Shown: positions 6,813 through 14,100 of the stretch, one piece after another
Position numbering within the stretch: the first letter of the stretch is position 1
Layout of the letters: every line of letters starts with the position of its first letter
Assembly (NCBI GenBank): GCA_964492545.1
Contig: CAZBKO010000043.1
Coordinates: 1-17,494, forward strand
DNA from: RGIG1934 sp964492545
GTDB taxonomy: Bacteria; Bacillota; Clostridia; Lachnospirales; Lachnospiraceae
Direction: 5' to 3'
Length of the DNA stretch: 17,494 nucleotides
Made by a program: the position numbers and the translations under genes
The notes under the pieces: generated by a model
Seen by the model: the letters and a program-made list of their open reading frames with translations, nothing else
Databases searched by the model: none
Told to the model about the DNA's origin: nothing

Positions 6813-7520
6813 ATGGAAGCAAATATACTGATTGTCGATGATGAGAAGGAAATAGCTGATTTGATAGAGGTGTATCTTAAGAACGAAGGATACAATGTGT
6901 TTAAGTTTTATAATGGAAGGGATGCAATGGAATGCATCAGGACAGAGAAACTGGATATGGCCATTCTTGATGTGATGATGCCGGACATCACAGGTTTTCA
7001 GATATGTCAGTCCATAAGAGAAAAATATTTTTACCCTGTGATTATGCTTACGGCAAAGGTTGAAGATATGGACAAGATAATGGGATTAACCATTGGTGCT
7101 GACGATTATATTACCAAGCCATTTAATCCTCTCGAAGTTATGGCTCGTGTTAAGACGCAGCTCAGACGTTATATGAGATATAATAATGCAGGAGTTGATC
7201 AGGTGGAGGAACAGGAAACAGAGGAATATGACATTAAAGGTCTTATTATCAACAAGAACACTCACAAGTGTACATTACTTGGAAAAGACATTGCACTTAC
7301 ACCTTTAGAATTCAATATATTATGGTATTTATGCAAGAACAGAGGTAAAGTAGTATCCTCAGAGGAGCTGTTTGAAGAGGTGTGGGGTGACAAGTTCTTA
7401 GATAACAATAATACAGTTATGACACATATAGGAAGGCTTAGGGAAAAGCTTCACGATTCCGGAAGAAAGCCTAAGTACATTAAGACAGTGTGGGGAGTGG
7501 GATACCAGATTGAAAACTAA
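6813..7520 (+). CDS. vanR: VanR-type response regulator
   Basis: An OmpR/PhoB-class response regulator of 235 residues. The receiver domain (about 1-118) has acidic pocket Asp9-Asp10, phosphoacceptor Asp53 (AILDVMMPD), Thr80 and Lys102 (TKPFN). The C-terminal winged helix (about 140-235) has TPLEFNILWYL, then SSEELFEEVWGD and the closing KYIKTVWGVGYQI. It would bind DNA near the van promoters when phosphorylated by VanS. The ribosome site is weak (GGTAGTGGTGA region), and the gene begins 17 bases after the flavoprotein stop, so translation may be coupled. The vanS frame overlaps its end. The naming rests on sequence type plus the van genes downstream. VanRG-like is the best label. Confidence 0.92.
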   Translation: MEANILIVDDEKEIADLIEVYLKNEGYNVFKFYNGRDAMECIRTEKLDMAILDVMMPDITGFQICQSIREKYFYPVIMLTAKVEDMDKIMGLTIGADDYITKPFNPLEVMARVKTQLRRYMRYNNAGVDQVEEQETEEYDIKGLIINKNTHKCTLLGKDIALTPLEFNILWYLCKNRGKVVSSEELFEEVWGDKFLDNNNTVMTHIGRLREKLHDSGRKPKYIKTVWGVGYQIEN

Positions 7521-8613
7521 GTTGGAACTATTTTTAAAAACATTTTTAAAGACATTAATGCCATTTGCAATTGGACTTGTGGTGCTTCTTATAGCATTTT
7601 TAGGAGCAAGAGTGATGGTATCGTTTACCATATGGCAGAGCAATGACCCTGTATACAGGGGGCTTAAGCTGATTGAAACCATATGCATAACAGCGTTTCC
7701 ATTTTTGATAGCATTTATAATTATTTTTGTTGGAATGAGATGTCTGTACAAAACATATGATTACATGGACATTATGTACAGTGCCATGGAACGAATTCTT
7801 ACAAATAATGACGAGGATGAAATGGTAAAGCTTCCAGAGGAACTTTCGGAGTTGGAGGTAAAGATTAATCAGGTAATTATAACCGCCAGAGAGAACAAGA
7901 GACAGGCAATAGAATCTGAGAAAAAGAAAAACGATTTGGTTGTCTATCTTGCCCATGACTTAAAGACACCGCTAACGTCTGTAATTGGATATCTTACGCT
8001 TCTCAATGATGAGCAACAGATATCTCCGGAGCTTAGAGAAAAGTATCTTTCAATTTCTCTTGATAAAGCAGAACGCTTAGAAGAGCTTATTAATGAGTTC
8101 TTTGAAATAACCAGATTCAATCTGACGAATTTAACAATTGAACATAAGAAGATTAATCTTTCACGAATGATGGAACAGATTCAATATGAATTTCTCCCAA
8201 TGTTTCAGGAGAAGAATATTACGAGCAAGCTGAATACGCCGAAGGATTTGATGATTAAATGTGATCCGGACAAAATGCAGAGAGTATTTGATAATCTTCT
8301 TAGAAATGCAGTTAATTACAGCTATGAAAATAGTGAGATAAATATTGATATTATTCCGGAGAAGGATAAGGTATACATTAGGGTGTGCAATCATGGTGAT
8401 ACAATTCCGAAGGAAAAATTAGACAGAATTTTCGAGCAGTTCTACAGACTTGATACAGCAAGGACAAGCAAGAGCGGAGGAGCAGGACTTGGTCTTGCCA
8501 TTGCAAAACAAATTGTTGAGCTTCATGGTGGAAGTATTACTGCGAAAAGTGAGGATGATATTATTGAATTTCAGGTGGAGATTCCCGGGTTGTTAGAAAA
8601 TCGTGAGAATTAA
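7510..8613 (+). CDS. vanS: VanS-type sensor histidine kinase
   Basis: A membrane sensor kinase of 367 residues. Two membrane segments (about 16-38 and 57-79) flank a short external loop of about 18 residues, as in VanS of the VanG type. The dimerisation and phosphoacceptor domain contains His149 (YLAHDLKTPLTSVIGYL). The ATPase domain has the N box Asn266 (DNLLRNAVNYS), an atypical G1 region reading CNHGDTIP, an F box (EQFYRLDTA) and the G2 box GGAGLGLAIAKQIVELHGG (about 323-341). The start is a TTG at 7510, overlapping the last 11 bases of vanR; a purine-rich GGGGAG sits about 12 bases ahead. The next ATG (7558) has no ribosome site and would cut into the first membrane segment. Confidence 0.92.
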   Translation: MKTKLELFLKTFLKTLMPFAIGLVVLLIAFLGARVMVSFTIWQSNDPVYRGLKLIETICITAFPFLIAFIIIFVGMRCLYKTYDYMDIMYSAMERILTNNDEDEMVKLPEELSELEVKINQVIITARENKRQAIESEKKKNDLVVYLAHDLKTPLTSVIGYLTLLNDEQQISPELREKYLSISLDKAERLEELINEFFEITRFNLTNLTIEHKKINLSRMMEQIQYEFLPMFQEKNITSKLNTPKDLMIKCDPDKMQRVFDNLLRNAVNYSYENSEINIDIIPEKDKVYIRVCNHGDTIPKEKLDRIFEQFYRLDTARTSKSGGAGLGLAIAKQIVELHGGSITAKSEDDIIEFQVEIPGLLENREN

Positions 8614-8652
8614 TATTGAAAATGTAGAGAATTAGTTAATAAAAAACATAAA

Positions 8653-8705
8653 TAAAGCAACTAAGTTATTGGTAATATGTTACCGTAACAAGGTTGCTTT
8701 TTTAC
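8653..8705 (+). terminator. Hairpin between vanS and vanG
   Basis: AAAGCAAC (8654-8661) pairs with GTTGCTTT (8693-8700), and inner pairs GTTA/TAAC and GGTAA/TTACC extend the stem; a T-run follows to about 8703. It has the form of an intrinsic terminator and lies 40-90 bases after the vanS stop and about 25 bases before the vanG start. It either ends the vanRS transcript or acts as an attenuator for vanG. A weak possible promoter, TTGAAA (8616-8621) with an A/T-rich region 15-17 bases on, lies upstream of it. Confidence 0.75.
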
Positions 8706-8720
8706 TTTATAAGAAAATAT

Positions 8721-8725
8721 GGAGG
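8721..8725 (+). promoter_or_regulatory. Ribosome site that fixes the vanG start
   Basis: GGAGG overlaps an earlier in-frame ATG (8719) and lies 5 bases before the ATG at 8731, so 8731 is the start. Confidence 0.85.
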
Positions 8726-8730
8726 TAAAC

Positions 8731-9786
8731 ATGAAAAAGACAATAGGAATTATTTTTGGTGGATGTTCATCTGAATATGAGGTATCACTTCAATCAGCAT
8801 ATGCTGTGATTACACATTTAGATAAAGATAAATATGAAAAATACCTTATAGGAATAACTAGAGAAGGAAAATGGTATCACTATAATGGTGATGTGGAAAA
8901 AATAAAGTCAGACACATGGAGTAGCGAACTCGAGGTATGCGTACCGGTGTGTATACTTCCGGACAAGACAATAAAAGGTGTTCTGGAATATAGGCAGGAT
9001 GGAAACACAATTGTTGAGCTTGATGCAGCGTTCCCAGTGCTACATGGAAAAAATGGAGAGGATGGAACTGTGCAGGGACTTATAGAGCTTTCAGGGATTG
9101 CACTTGTAGGATGCAATACATTAGCATCTGCCATATGCATGGATAAGGACAGGGCTCATCAGCTGGCTAGAGAGGCAGGCGTGGAGGTTCCTCAGGGAAC
9201 AGTGATTTTAAAGGGAACATCATATGATGAAATATGCAGAATGATAGAGTTATACGAGTATCCGCTGTATGTGAAGCCACTTAAGGCCGGTTCATCATTT
9301 GGCATTACAAAGATTCCTTCATCAGAAAGACTAAAGGAGGCAGTGGACACTGCATTTAAGTATGATGATGAGATAATTATTGAGGAAAACATTGATGGTT
9401 TTGAGGTTGGATGTGCAGTGATGGGAAATGAAAGTCTGACAATCGGCAGAGTTGATGAGATAGAGCTGGCAGAAGGGTTCTTCGATTATGAAGAAAAATA
9501 TACTCTCAAATCTTCCAAAATACATATGCCGGCAAGAATAAGCAGTGAGAGAGAAGAGGAAATCAAAAATACCGCGGCGAAGCTGTACAGAGCCATGGGA
9601 TGTTCGGGCTTTGCCAGGGTAGATATGTTTCTTACACCTTCAAAGAAAATTGTTTTTAATGAAATAAATACAATACCAGGTTTCACTTCTCACAGCAGAT
9701 TTCCCAATATGATGGGCGGAATCGGAATGTCATTTGAGGATATTGTAAATACATTAGTGAAGGAAGCAATTGAAAGGAGCAGATAG
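8731..9786 (+). CDS. vanG: D-alanine--D-serine ligase, VanG type
   Basis: A cytosolic ATP-grasp ligase of 351 residues that joins D-Ala to D-Ser for peptidoglycan precursors with low vancomycin affinity. Seen in order: IIFGGCSSEYEVSLQSA (7-23), HGKNGEDGTVQG (105-116), KPLKAGSSFGITK (182-194), the EEN strand (218-220), the omega loop GFFDYEEKYTLKSSKIHMPARI (249-270) and FNEINTIPGFTSHSRFPNMM (309-328). The omega loop EKYTLKSSKI-MPA is that of VanG and other D-Ser ligases. It differs from the D-lactate ligases VanA/VanB, and from ordinary Ddl. Length is close to enterococcal VanG (349). The vanXY gene follows after 2 bases. I see no frameshift or loss of key residues. Confidence 0.96.
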   Translation: MKKTIGIIFGGCSSEYEVSLQSAYAVITHLDKDKYEKYLIGITREGKWYHYNGDVEKIKSDTWSSELEVCVPVCILPDKTIKGVLEYRQDGNTIVELDAAFPVLHGKNGEDGTVQGLIELSGIALVGCNTLASAICMDKDRAHQLAREAGVEVPQGTVILKGTSYDEICRMIELYEYPLYVKPLKAGSSFGITKIPSSERLKEAVDTAFKYDDEIIIEENIDGFEVGCAVMGNESLTIGRVDEIELAEGFFDYEEKYTLKSSKIHMPARISSEREEEIKNTAAKLYRAMGCSGFARVDMFLTPSKKIVFNEINTIPGFTSHSRFPNMMGGIGMSFEDIVNTLVKEAIERSR

Positions 9787-9788
9787 AT

Positions 9789-10535
9789 ATGTGCACAATA
9801 CAGATGGATAATAAGAAAATATACGCAGGCAATTTGATTTTAGTAAATGCTATGTATCCGATGCTTGCAAAGCAGGTAGAAAACAAGATAACTATTGACA
9901 GAGTCGAATTGGAGAAAAAAACAGGGCAGATGCTTATGCATGTGTTTAATGAGATAAACGCTAATGAGGATATAGTAACTGTCAGTGGACTTAGAGGCTA
10001 TATAGAACAGGACAGAATTTATAGGGATTCAATTGCGAAACGTGGGTCTAAATTTACTAAGAAATATGTTGCTCTTCCCGGACATAGTGAACACCAGACT
10101 GGACTTGCCATTGACCTTGGACTAAATGCTGATGAGGTAGATTTCATAAGCCCGGAGTTTCCTTACGATGGCATATGTCAGCAATTTAGGGAAAAGGCAG
10201 TGCAATATGGATTTGTTGAGAGATATCCAAAGGGTAAGGAGAAAGTGACCGGAATTGGACACGAGCCTTGGCATTTCAGATATGTTGGTTACCCACACTC
10301 AGAAATAATGAGTGAAAAGAATATGACTCTTGAAGAATATATTAAATATATTAAGACATTTTCCTATGACAATCAGTATGAATATTGTGGTAAAAATGGA
10401 ATTAAAACAAATATTTACTATGTGGGCAAAAGCAGAGCAGATAATACTGAGATAGAGCTGGGAAATGCTAAGGTATATCAGATTTCAGGAAATAACGTGG
10501 ATGGATTCATTGTCACGATATTTGAAGAAAAATAG
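9789..10535 (+). CDS. vanXY: D,D-dipeptidase/D,D-carboxypeptidase VanXY
   Basis: A zinc peptidase of 248 residues of the VanX/VanY (M15) family. It removes D-Ala-D-Ala dipeptide and the terminal D-Ala of pentapeptide precursors. Zinc ligands are His102 and Asp109 in SEHQTGLAIDLG, and His162 in HEPWHFRY; the catalytic base is Glu159. SGLR (66-69) matches the conserved active-site arginine. There is no signal peptide or membrane anchor, which fits the cytosolic VanXY proteins rather than VanY. AAGGAG (9774-9779) lies 9 bases before the ATG and inside the end of vanG; only 2 bases separate the genes, so they are translationally linked. The region after about residue 190 is less conserved and has no recognised motif. 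Confidence 0.94.
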   Translation: MCTIQMDNKKIYAGNLILVNAMYPMLAKQVENKITIDRVELEKKTGQMLMHVFNEINANEDIVTVSGLRGYIEQDRIYRDSIAKRGSKFTKKYVALPGHSEHQTGLAIDLGLNADEVDFISPEFPYDGICQQFREKAVQYGFVERYPKGKEKVTGIGHEPWHFRYVGYPHSEIMSEKNMTLEEYIKYIKTFSYDNQYEYCGKNGIKTNIYYVGKSRADNTEIELGNAKVYQISGNNVDGFIVTIFEEK

Positions 10536-10553
10536 TCAGGAGCTGAGGATAAG

Positions 10554-12581
10554 ATGAGTTGTGAGGAATATAGAGGACTGGATTATTTTAGATATGTTGC
10601 AGCGGCAATAGTTATTGCCATACACGTTATGCCATTTAGTTCATTTTGTGGTGAAATGGATACAGTGGCAGTGAGAATAGCAGGAAGAGTGGCAGTACCG
10701 TTCTTCATTATGATAACAGGATATTTTGTATTTGGTCTGTGCATATCAGGTGTATATAGCACAATTAAGAAGCTGGCGGCAATATATTTGACAGCAATTA
10801 TTATCTATTTACCACTAAATATCTATTCCGAGAATAATATTTCGATAAAAAGTTTATTGTTTGATGGTACGATGTACCATCTGTGGTATTTTCCAGGGAT
10901 GATTATTGGAATTGCACTTGTGTGGGCAGGACTTAAGTATGCAGGTATTAAAGGTACAGCAGTGGCAGCATTTGCGTTGTATGTAATAGGAATGCTTGGG
11001 GACAGCTACAGAGGAGTGATTCAAATGGGAGATATGCAAAATATCTTTACATATACAAGAAATGGAATATTTTATGTGCCAATATTTTTAGTTATGGGAG
11101 CTGTTGCCAAGGAGAAAAAGAGAAACGGGCTGGTGTGTTTGCTATACATATTAATGATAATAGAGGGGATTCTTGTGCACAGCTTTGCCAATCCAAGACA
11201 TGACAGCATGTATATTATGTTGATTCCACTTATGTATGTCATGTTTCAAAGTCTTTTGACTATTAAGGGGAAAAGATTAAAGAGTGCTGCCAATATTACA
11301 ATGTGCATGTATATTATTCATCCTTGGTGGATAGCCATATTTCATATGATATTACCTGAGCTTAACAGTGCCATATTATATATTGGGGTTGCCGGAATAT
11401 CGCTAATATGTGGAATCATATTCAATAAGCTATGTTGCATGTGGAAAGGAAAACATAACAGGTATGATAGAGCATGGATGGAGATAAGCTATAGAAATCT
11501 CAAACACAACTATGTAGAAATAATGAAAATAATGCCGGAAGGCTGTCAGATGATGGCAGTTGTGAAGGCCCAGGCATATGGACATGGTGCGGTAACTGTG
11601 TCAAAGTATCTTGAAAAGCTTGGGGTGGGTAATTTTGCTGTAGCAACAATTGATGAGGCTATTGAGCTTAGAGATGCAGGGCTTGCGGGGGACATACTTA
11701 TTCTTGGCTATACGGGAGCTGACCAGGCAGCAGAGCTTGTAAGATATAATCTTATTCAGACCTGCGTTGATTTTGATCATGCTAAGGAACTTAATTCTTA
11801 TGGCAAAAGAATAAGAGTACATATTAAGATAGATACAGGGATGCATAGACTTGGCTTTCAGGTTGATGGAATAGATGAGCTGGTACAGGTATTTGCCATG
11901 AAAAACCTAAAGATAGATGGGATATTCTCGCATTTGTGCAGTGCAGACAGCATGAAGGAAGAGGACACTCAATTTACATACATGCAGATAAATACATTTG
12001 CTGAAACACTTAGAAAGCTGAAAAATAGAGGAATAGAGATTCCGGCAACACATATTCAAAGCAGCTATGGTTTGCTAAATTATCCCCAGGTTAAATGTAA
12101 TTTCGCAAGAATTGGAATTGCACTATATGGTGATAAATCAGCCCTTGATGACAGAGTGAGAAGCAAGCTTTCGTTAAAGCCTGTTTTGACAGTCAAGGCA
12201 AGAATTACAAGTGTTCGTGATATAGGTGAACATGAAGCTGTGGGCTATGGAAGAAAATATATTTCTAATCATGTGGAAAGAATTGCAACTGTATCAATCG
12301 GGTATGCAGATGGCATACCAAGAGCAATTTCTAATACAAATGCGCATGTGATAATTCACGGTGTGAAGGCACCTGTGATAGGAATGCTGTGCATAGATCA
12401 GATGATTATTGATGTATCTGAAATTGAAAATGTGCAGAGGGAAGACTGCGTCACAATTATTGGTGGCGGTGGAGAAATATGTATATCTGCCGAAGAGGTG
12501 GCATTTGAATGCGGAACCATTACAAATGAACTCTTAAGTCGTATGGGAACAAGGCTTAGAAGAAAATATCTGGTAGGATAA
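10554..12581 (+). CDS. vanT: Membrane-bound serine/alanine racemase VanT
   Basis: A two-domain protein of 675 residues. The N-terminal part (about 5-300) is an acyltransferase-3-like membrane domain with roughly ten hydrophobic segments, opening GLDYFRYVAAAIVIAIHV. In VanT this part is thought to help serine uptake. The C-terminal part (about 305-675) is a fold-type III alanine racemase: PLP lysine Lys338 in VVKAQAYGHG and catalytic Tyr584 in SIGYADGIPR, with ARIGIALYG between. It would make D-Ser for VanG. It follows vanXY by 18 bases with GAGG (10545-10548) 5 bases ahead of the ATG. Length is slightly below enterococcal VanTG (about 712). It is the last gene of the cluster. Confidence 0.95.
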   Translation: MSCEEYRGLDYFRYVAAAIVIAIHVMPFSSFCGEMDTVAVRIAGRVAVPFFIMITGYFVFGLCISGVYSTIKKLAAIYLTAIIIYLPLNIYSENNISIKSLLFDGTMYHLWYFPGMIIGIALVWAGLKYAGIKGTAVAAFALYVIGMLGDSYRGVIQMGDMQNIFTYTRNGIFYVPIFLVMGAVAKEKKRNGLVCLLYILMIIEGILVHSFANPRHDSMYIMLIPLMYVMFQSLLTIKGKRLKSAANITMCMYIIHPWWIAIFHMILPELNSAILYIGVAGISLICGIIFNKLCCMWKGKHNRYDRAWMEISYRNLKHNYVEIMKIMPEGCQMMAVVKAQAYGHGAVTVSKYLEKLGVGNFAVATIDEAIELRDAGLAGDILILGYTGADQAAELVRYNLIQTCVDFDHAKELNSYGKRIRVHIKIDTGMHRLGFQVDGIDELVQVFAMKNLKIDGIFSHLCSADSMKEEDTQFTYMQINTFAETLRKLKNRGIEIPATHIQSSYGLLNYPQVKCNFARIGIALYGDKSALDDRVRSKLSLKPVLTVKARITSVRDIGEHEAVGYGRKYISNHVERIATVSIGYADGIPRAISNTNAHVIIHGVKAPVIGMLCIDQMIIDVSEIENVQREDCVTIIGGGGEICISAEEVAFECGTITNELLSRMGTRLRRKYLVG

Positions 12582-12784
12582 AATCGTAGAGGAATCATGT
12601 TGACGATAAATATACTGACTGATAAAATTTACCATCATATATTGTGAAAGGGAGATGTGTGTGTGCGGCAAGCTAGAGTATGATAGCGTTAGGAAAGGTA
12701 GAGGCGAGAGAAAAATAATCATTCATAACCAGATGTGTACAAGAGTTAATAGAAGTCCGATTAGAAAAACGTGTAATAAGCCAA
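12582..12784. other. Intergenic region after vanT, one doubtful 48-aa ORF
   Basis: No good intrinsic terminator for the van operon is visible here. One small frame, 12661-12807, starts with GTG 6 bases after AAGGGAG (12648-12654) and would encode 48 very basic residues (CGKLEYDSVRKGRGERK and on). It resembles nothing I recognise and its last codons overlap the promoter of the next gene, so it is probably not a gene or is a decayed fragment. Confidence 0.3.
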
Positions 12785-12813
12785 TTTACAAATATTATGC
12801 AATGTAATATAAT
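12785..12813 (+). promoter_or_regulatory. Promoter of the four-TM membrane protein gene
   Basis: TTTACA (12785-12790) and TATAAT (12808-12813) are 17 bases apart, close to the sigma-A consensus. It is 33 bases ahead of the ATG at 12847. Confidence 0.75.
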
Positions 12814-12832
12814 TAATATATTATTTTGAAAT

Positions 12833-12836
12833 GGAG
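12833..12836 (+). promoter_or_regulatory. Ribosome site that fixes the membrane protein start
   Basis: GGAG lies 10 bases before the ATG at 12847. The frame can be extended to a TTG at 12826, but that has no ribosome site. Confidence 0.65.
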
Positions 12837-12846
12837 ATTATATTAC

Positions 12847-13896
12847 ATGTACAAACAGCTGTTTATATATTCACCTAGTGTTAGAAGAAGAAATCGAATA
12901 TCAGGTCTTTTCTCAGATCTTGCATCGATTCTGTTATTTATCCCATTAATCGGTCTGTTTATATCGATAATTGGATATTTGATAAAACCACTTAACAGGA
13001 CGCAGATAATATGCGTATTTGTTGCCTCTATGATAATTATTTTTGTGATAGCGGTACTTAAGATTATTAGATTTATTAAGGAAAATTCAACTACATATGG
13101 CATCGACAATGAAGGTCAGATTATAATTATGGATGCTACTAAGAATGTTTCCCAATTTGTTGACATCGACAATATGAAAAGTTTATTTGAGCATCGAATA
13201 AACATTTTGGATTGTGGGAAAGTATTTATGCAGTTTAAGAAGGCCTTTGATAATATCAATTCGGAAGAAAGCATTGAGAAAAAATTATACAGTGCAGTTT
13301 CAATGGGATTGATTGATTCGGTAGAGGAGAAAAAGAAGTGCATTATAATTCATGCCGAGAATAACAAAGTATATAAGATAAGAAGAGTATATACACAGGT
13401 TGATGAACTGGCAAGATATGCACAGCATTTGTCAAACCGGTATAATATAGAAGAATTTGAATTTAGTACTGACAATTTAATCAATGACCTCACGGGCAGA
13501 ATAAAGAAGAGAAATTTTTGGACTATGTCGGCGTGGTGGGCTGGAATTGTAGGGTGGATCGCAATATTTGGCATTTCGTCATATATTAATAATTCAGCAA
13601 GAATCAAGTCGGGAGAGTATGTGAAGACAACAGCACATATATATCTCAATGAAAATAATAGTGAACAGGGGCCTTTAGCTGTGTATACTGCCAATGGTAA
13701 GAAGGTTAGAGTGTCTGTCAGCAAAGAGAAGGTGGATAATCTGGGTTCGTATGTGGACATATATTACTCTAAGAGTACGCCTGAGAAGTATGTATTGGCA
13801 GATAATATCAAATTAACGATAACTCCATACATTATAATATATATTTTTGGAATGGCAGTAATACTAATTATTTCTACAAATTATAAAAGAAGTTAA
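12847..13896 (+). CDS. Four-TM membrane protein of unknown function
   Basis: The product has 349 residues and belongs to no family I can name with confidence. Membrane segments are at about 24-46, 53-77, 228-246 and 324-343. Between the second and third lies a soluble region of about 150 residues with TYGIDNEGQIIIMD (83-96). Between the third and fourth lies a region of about 75 residues reading GEYVKTTAHIYLNE and GSYVDIYYSKSTPEKYVLAD (257-319), which resembles the beta-strand pattern of DUF3592-type domains. This last point is a resemblance only. The gene has its own promoter and terminator, so it is a single-gene unit. A truncated relative of residues 60-105 is found at 15819-15959, on the far side of the lipoprotein gene. 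Confidence 0.85.
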   Translation: MYKQLFIYSPSVRRRNRISGLFSDLASILLFIPLIGLFISIIGYLIKPLNRTQIICVFVASMIIIFVIAVLKIIRFIKENSTTYGIDNEGQIIIMDATKNVSQFVDIDNMKSLFEHRINILDCGKVFMQFKKAFDNINSEESIEKKLYSAVSMGLIDSVEEKKKCIIIHAENNKVYKIRRVYTQVDELARYAQHLSNRYNIEEFEFSTDNLINDLTGRIKKRNFWTMSAWWAGIVGWIAIFGISSYINNSARIKSGEYVKTTAHIYLNENNSEQGPLAVYTANGKKVRVSVSKEKVDNLGSYVDIYYSKSTPEKYVLADNIKLTITPYIIIYIFGMAVILIISTNYKRS

Positions 13897-13918
13897 CAAA
13901 ATGAACATAATTTTATGT

Positions 13919-13964
13919 AAGAATGTATCTATCTTAATTAAGGTAGATACATTCTTTTGTTTTA
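13919..13964 (+). terminator. Terminator after the membrane protein gene
   Basis: AAGAATGTATCTA (13919-13931) pairs perfectly with TAGATACATTCTT (13944-13956); the loop itself contains the palindrome CTTAATTAAG. A T-rich tail follows. The A-run at the 5' side makes it possibly bidirectional. Confidence 0.88.
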
Positions 13965-14000
13965 TGGGAAATTGAATTTCCTAATAAAGTAGAAAGCACT

Positions 14001-14061
14001 CTGCGAGAATTACGCAGTATATAGCAATTCACATCTATTTGTGTCGGAGCATCACAAATAG
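14001..14061. promoter_or_regulatory. Two inverted repeats ahead of the lipoprotein gene
   Basis: CTGCG/CGCAG (14001-14005 and 14013-14017) is a 5-bp inverted repeat around a 7-base loop. CTATTTGTG (14035-14043) and CACAAATAG (14053-14061) form a perfect 9-bp inverted repeat around a 9-base loop. Neither has a T-run. They lie 40-100 bases before the lipoprotein ATG at 14101 and could be operators or leader RNA structure. No clear sigma-A promoter was found in this gap. Confidence 0.45.
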
Positions 14062-14090
14062 TCCTTATGAAAAATAAAATGCTTCAGAAT

Positions 14091-14094
14091 GGAG
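14091..14094 (+). promoter_or_regulatory. Ribosome site that fixes the lipoprotein start
   Basis: GGAG overlaps the earlier in-frame ATG (14089) and lies 6 bases before the ATG at 14101, which is the preferred start. Confidence 0.75.
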
Positions 14095-14100
14095 TTAATT

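Noticed and set aside
13350..13760. 136-residue minus-strand frame in the membrane protein gene
   Set aside because: It is antisense to a gene with its own promoter, ribosome site and terminator; no family features.
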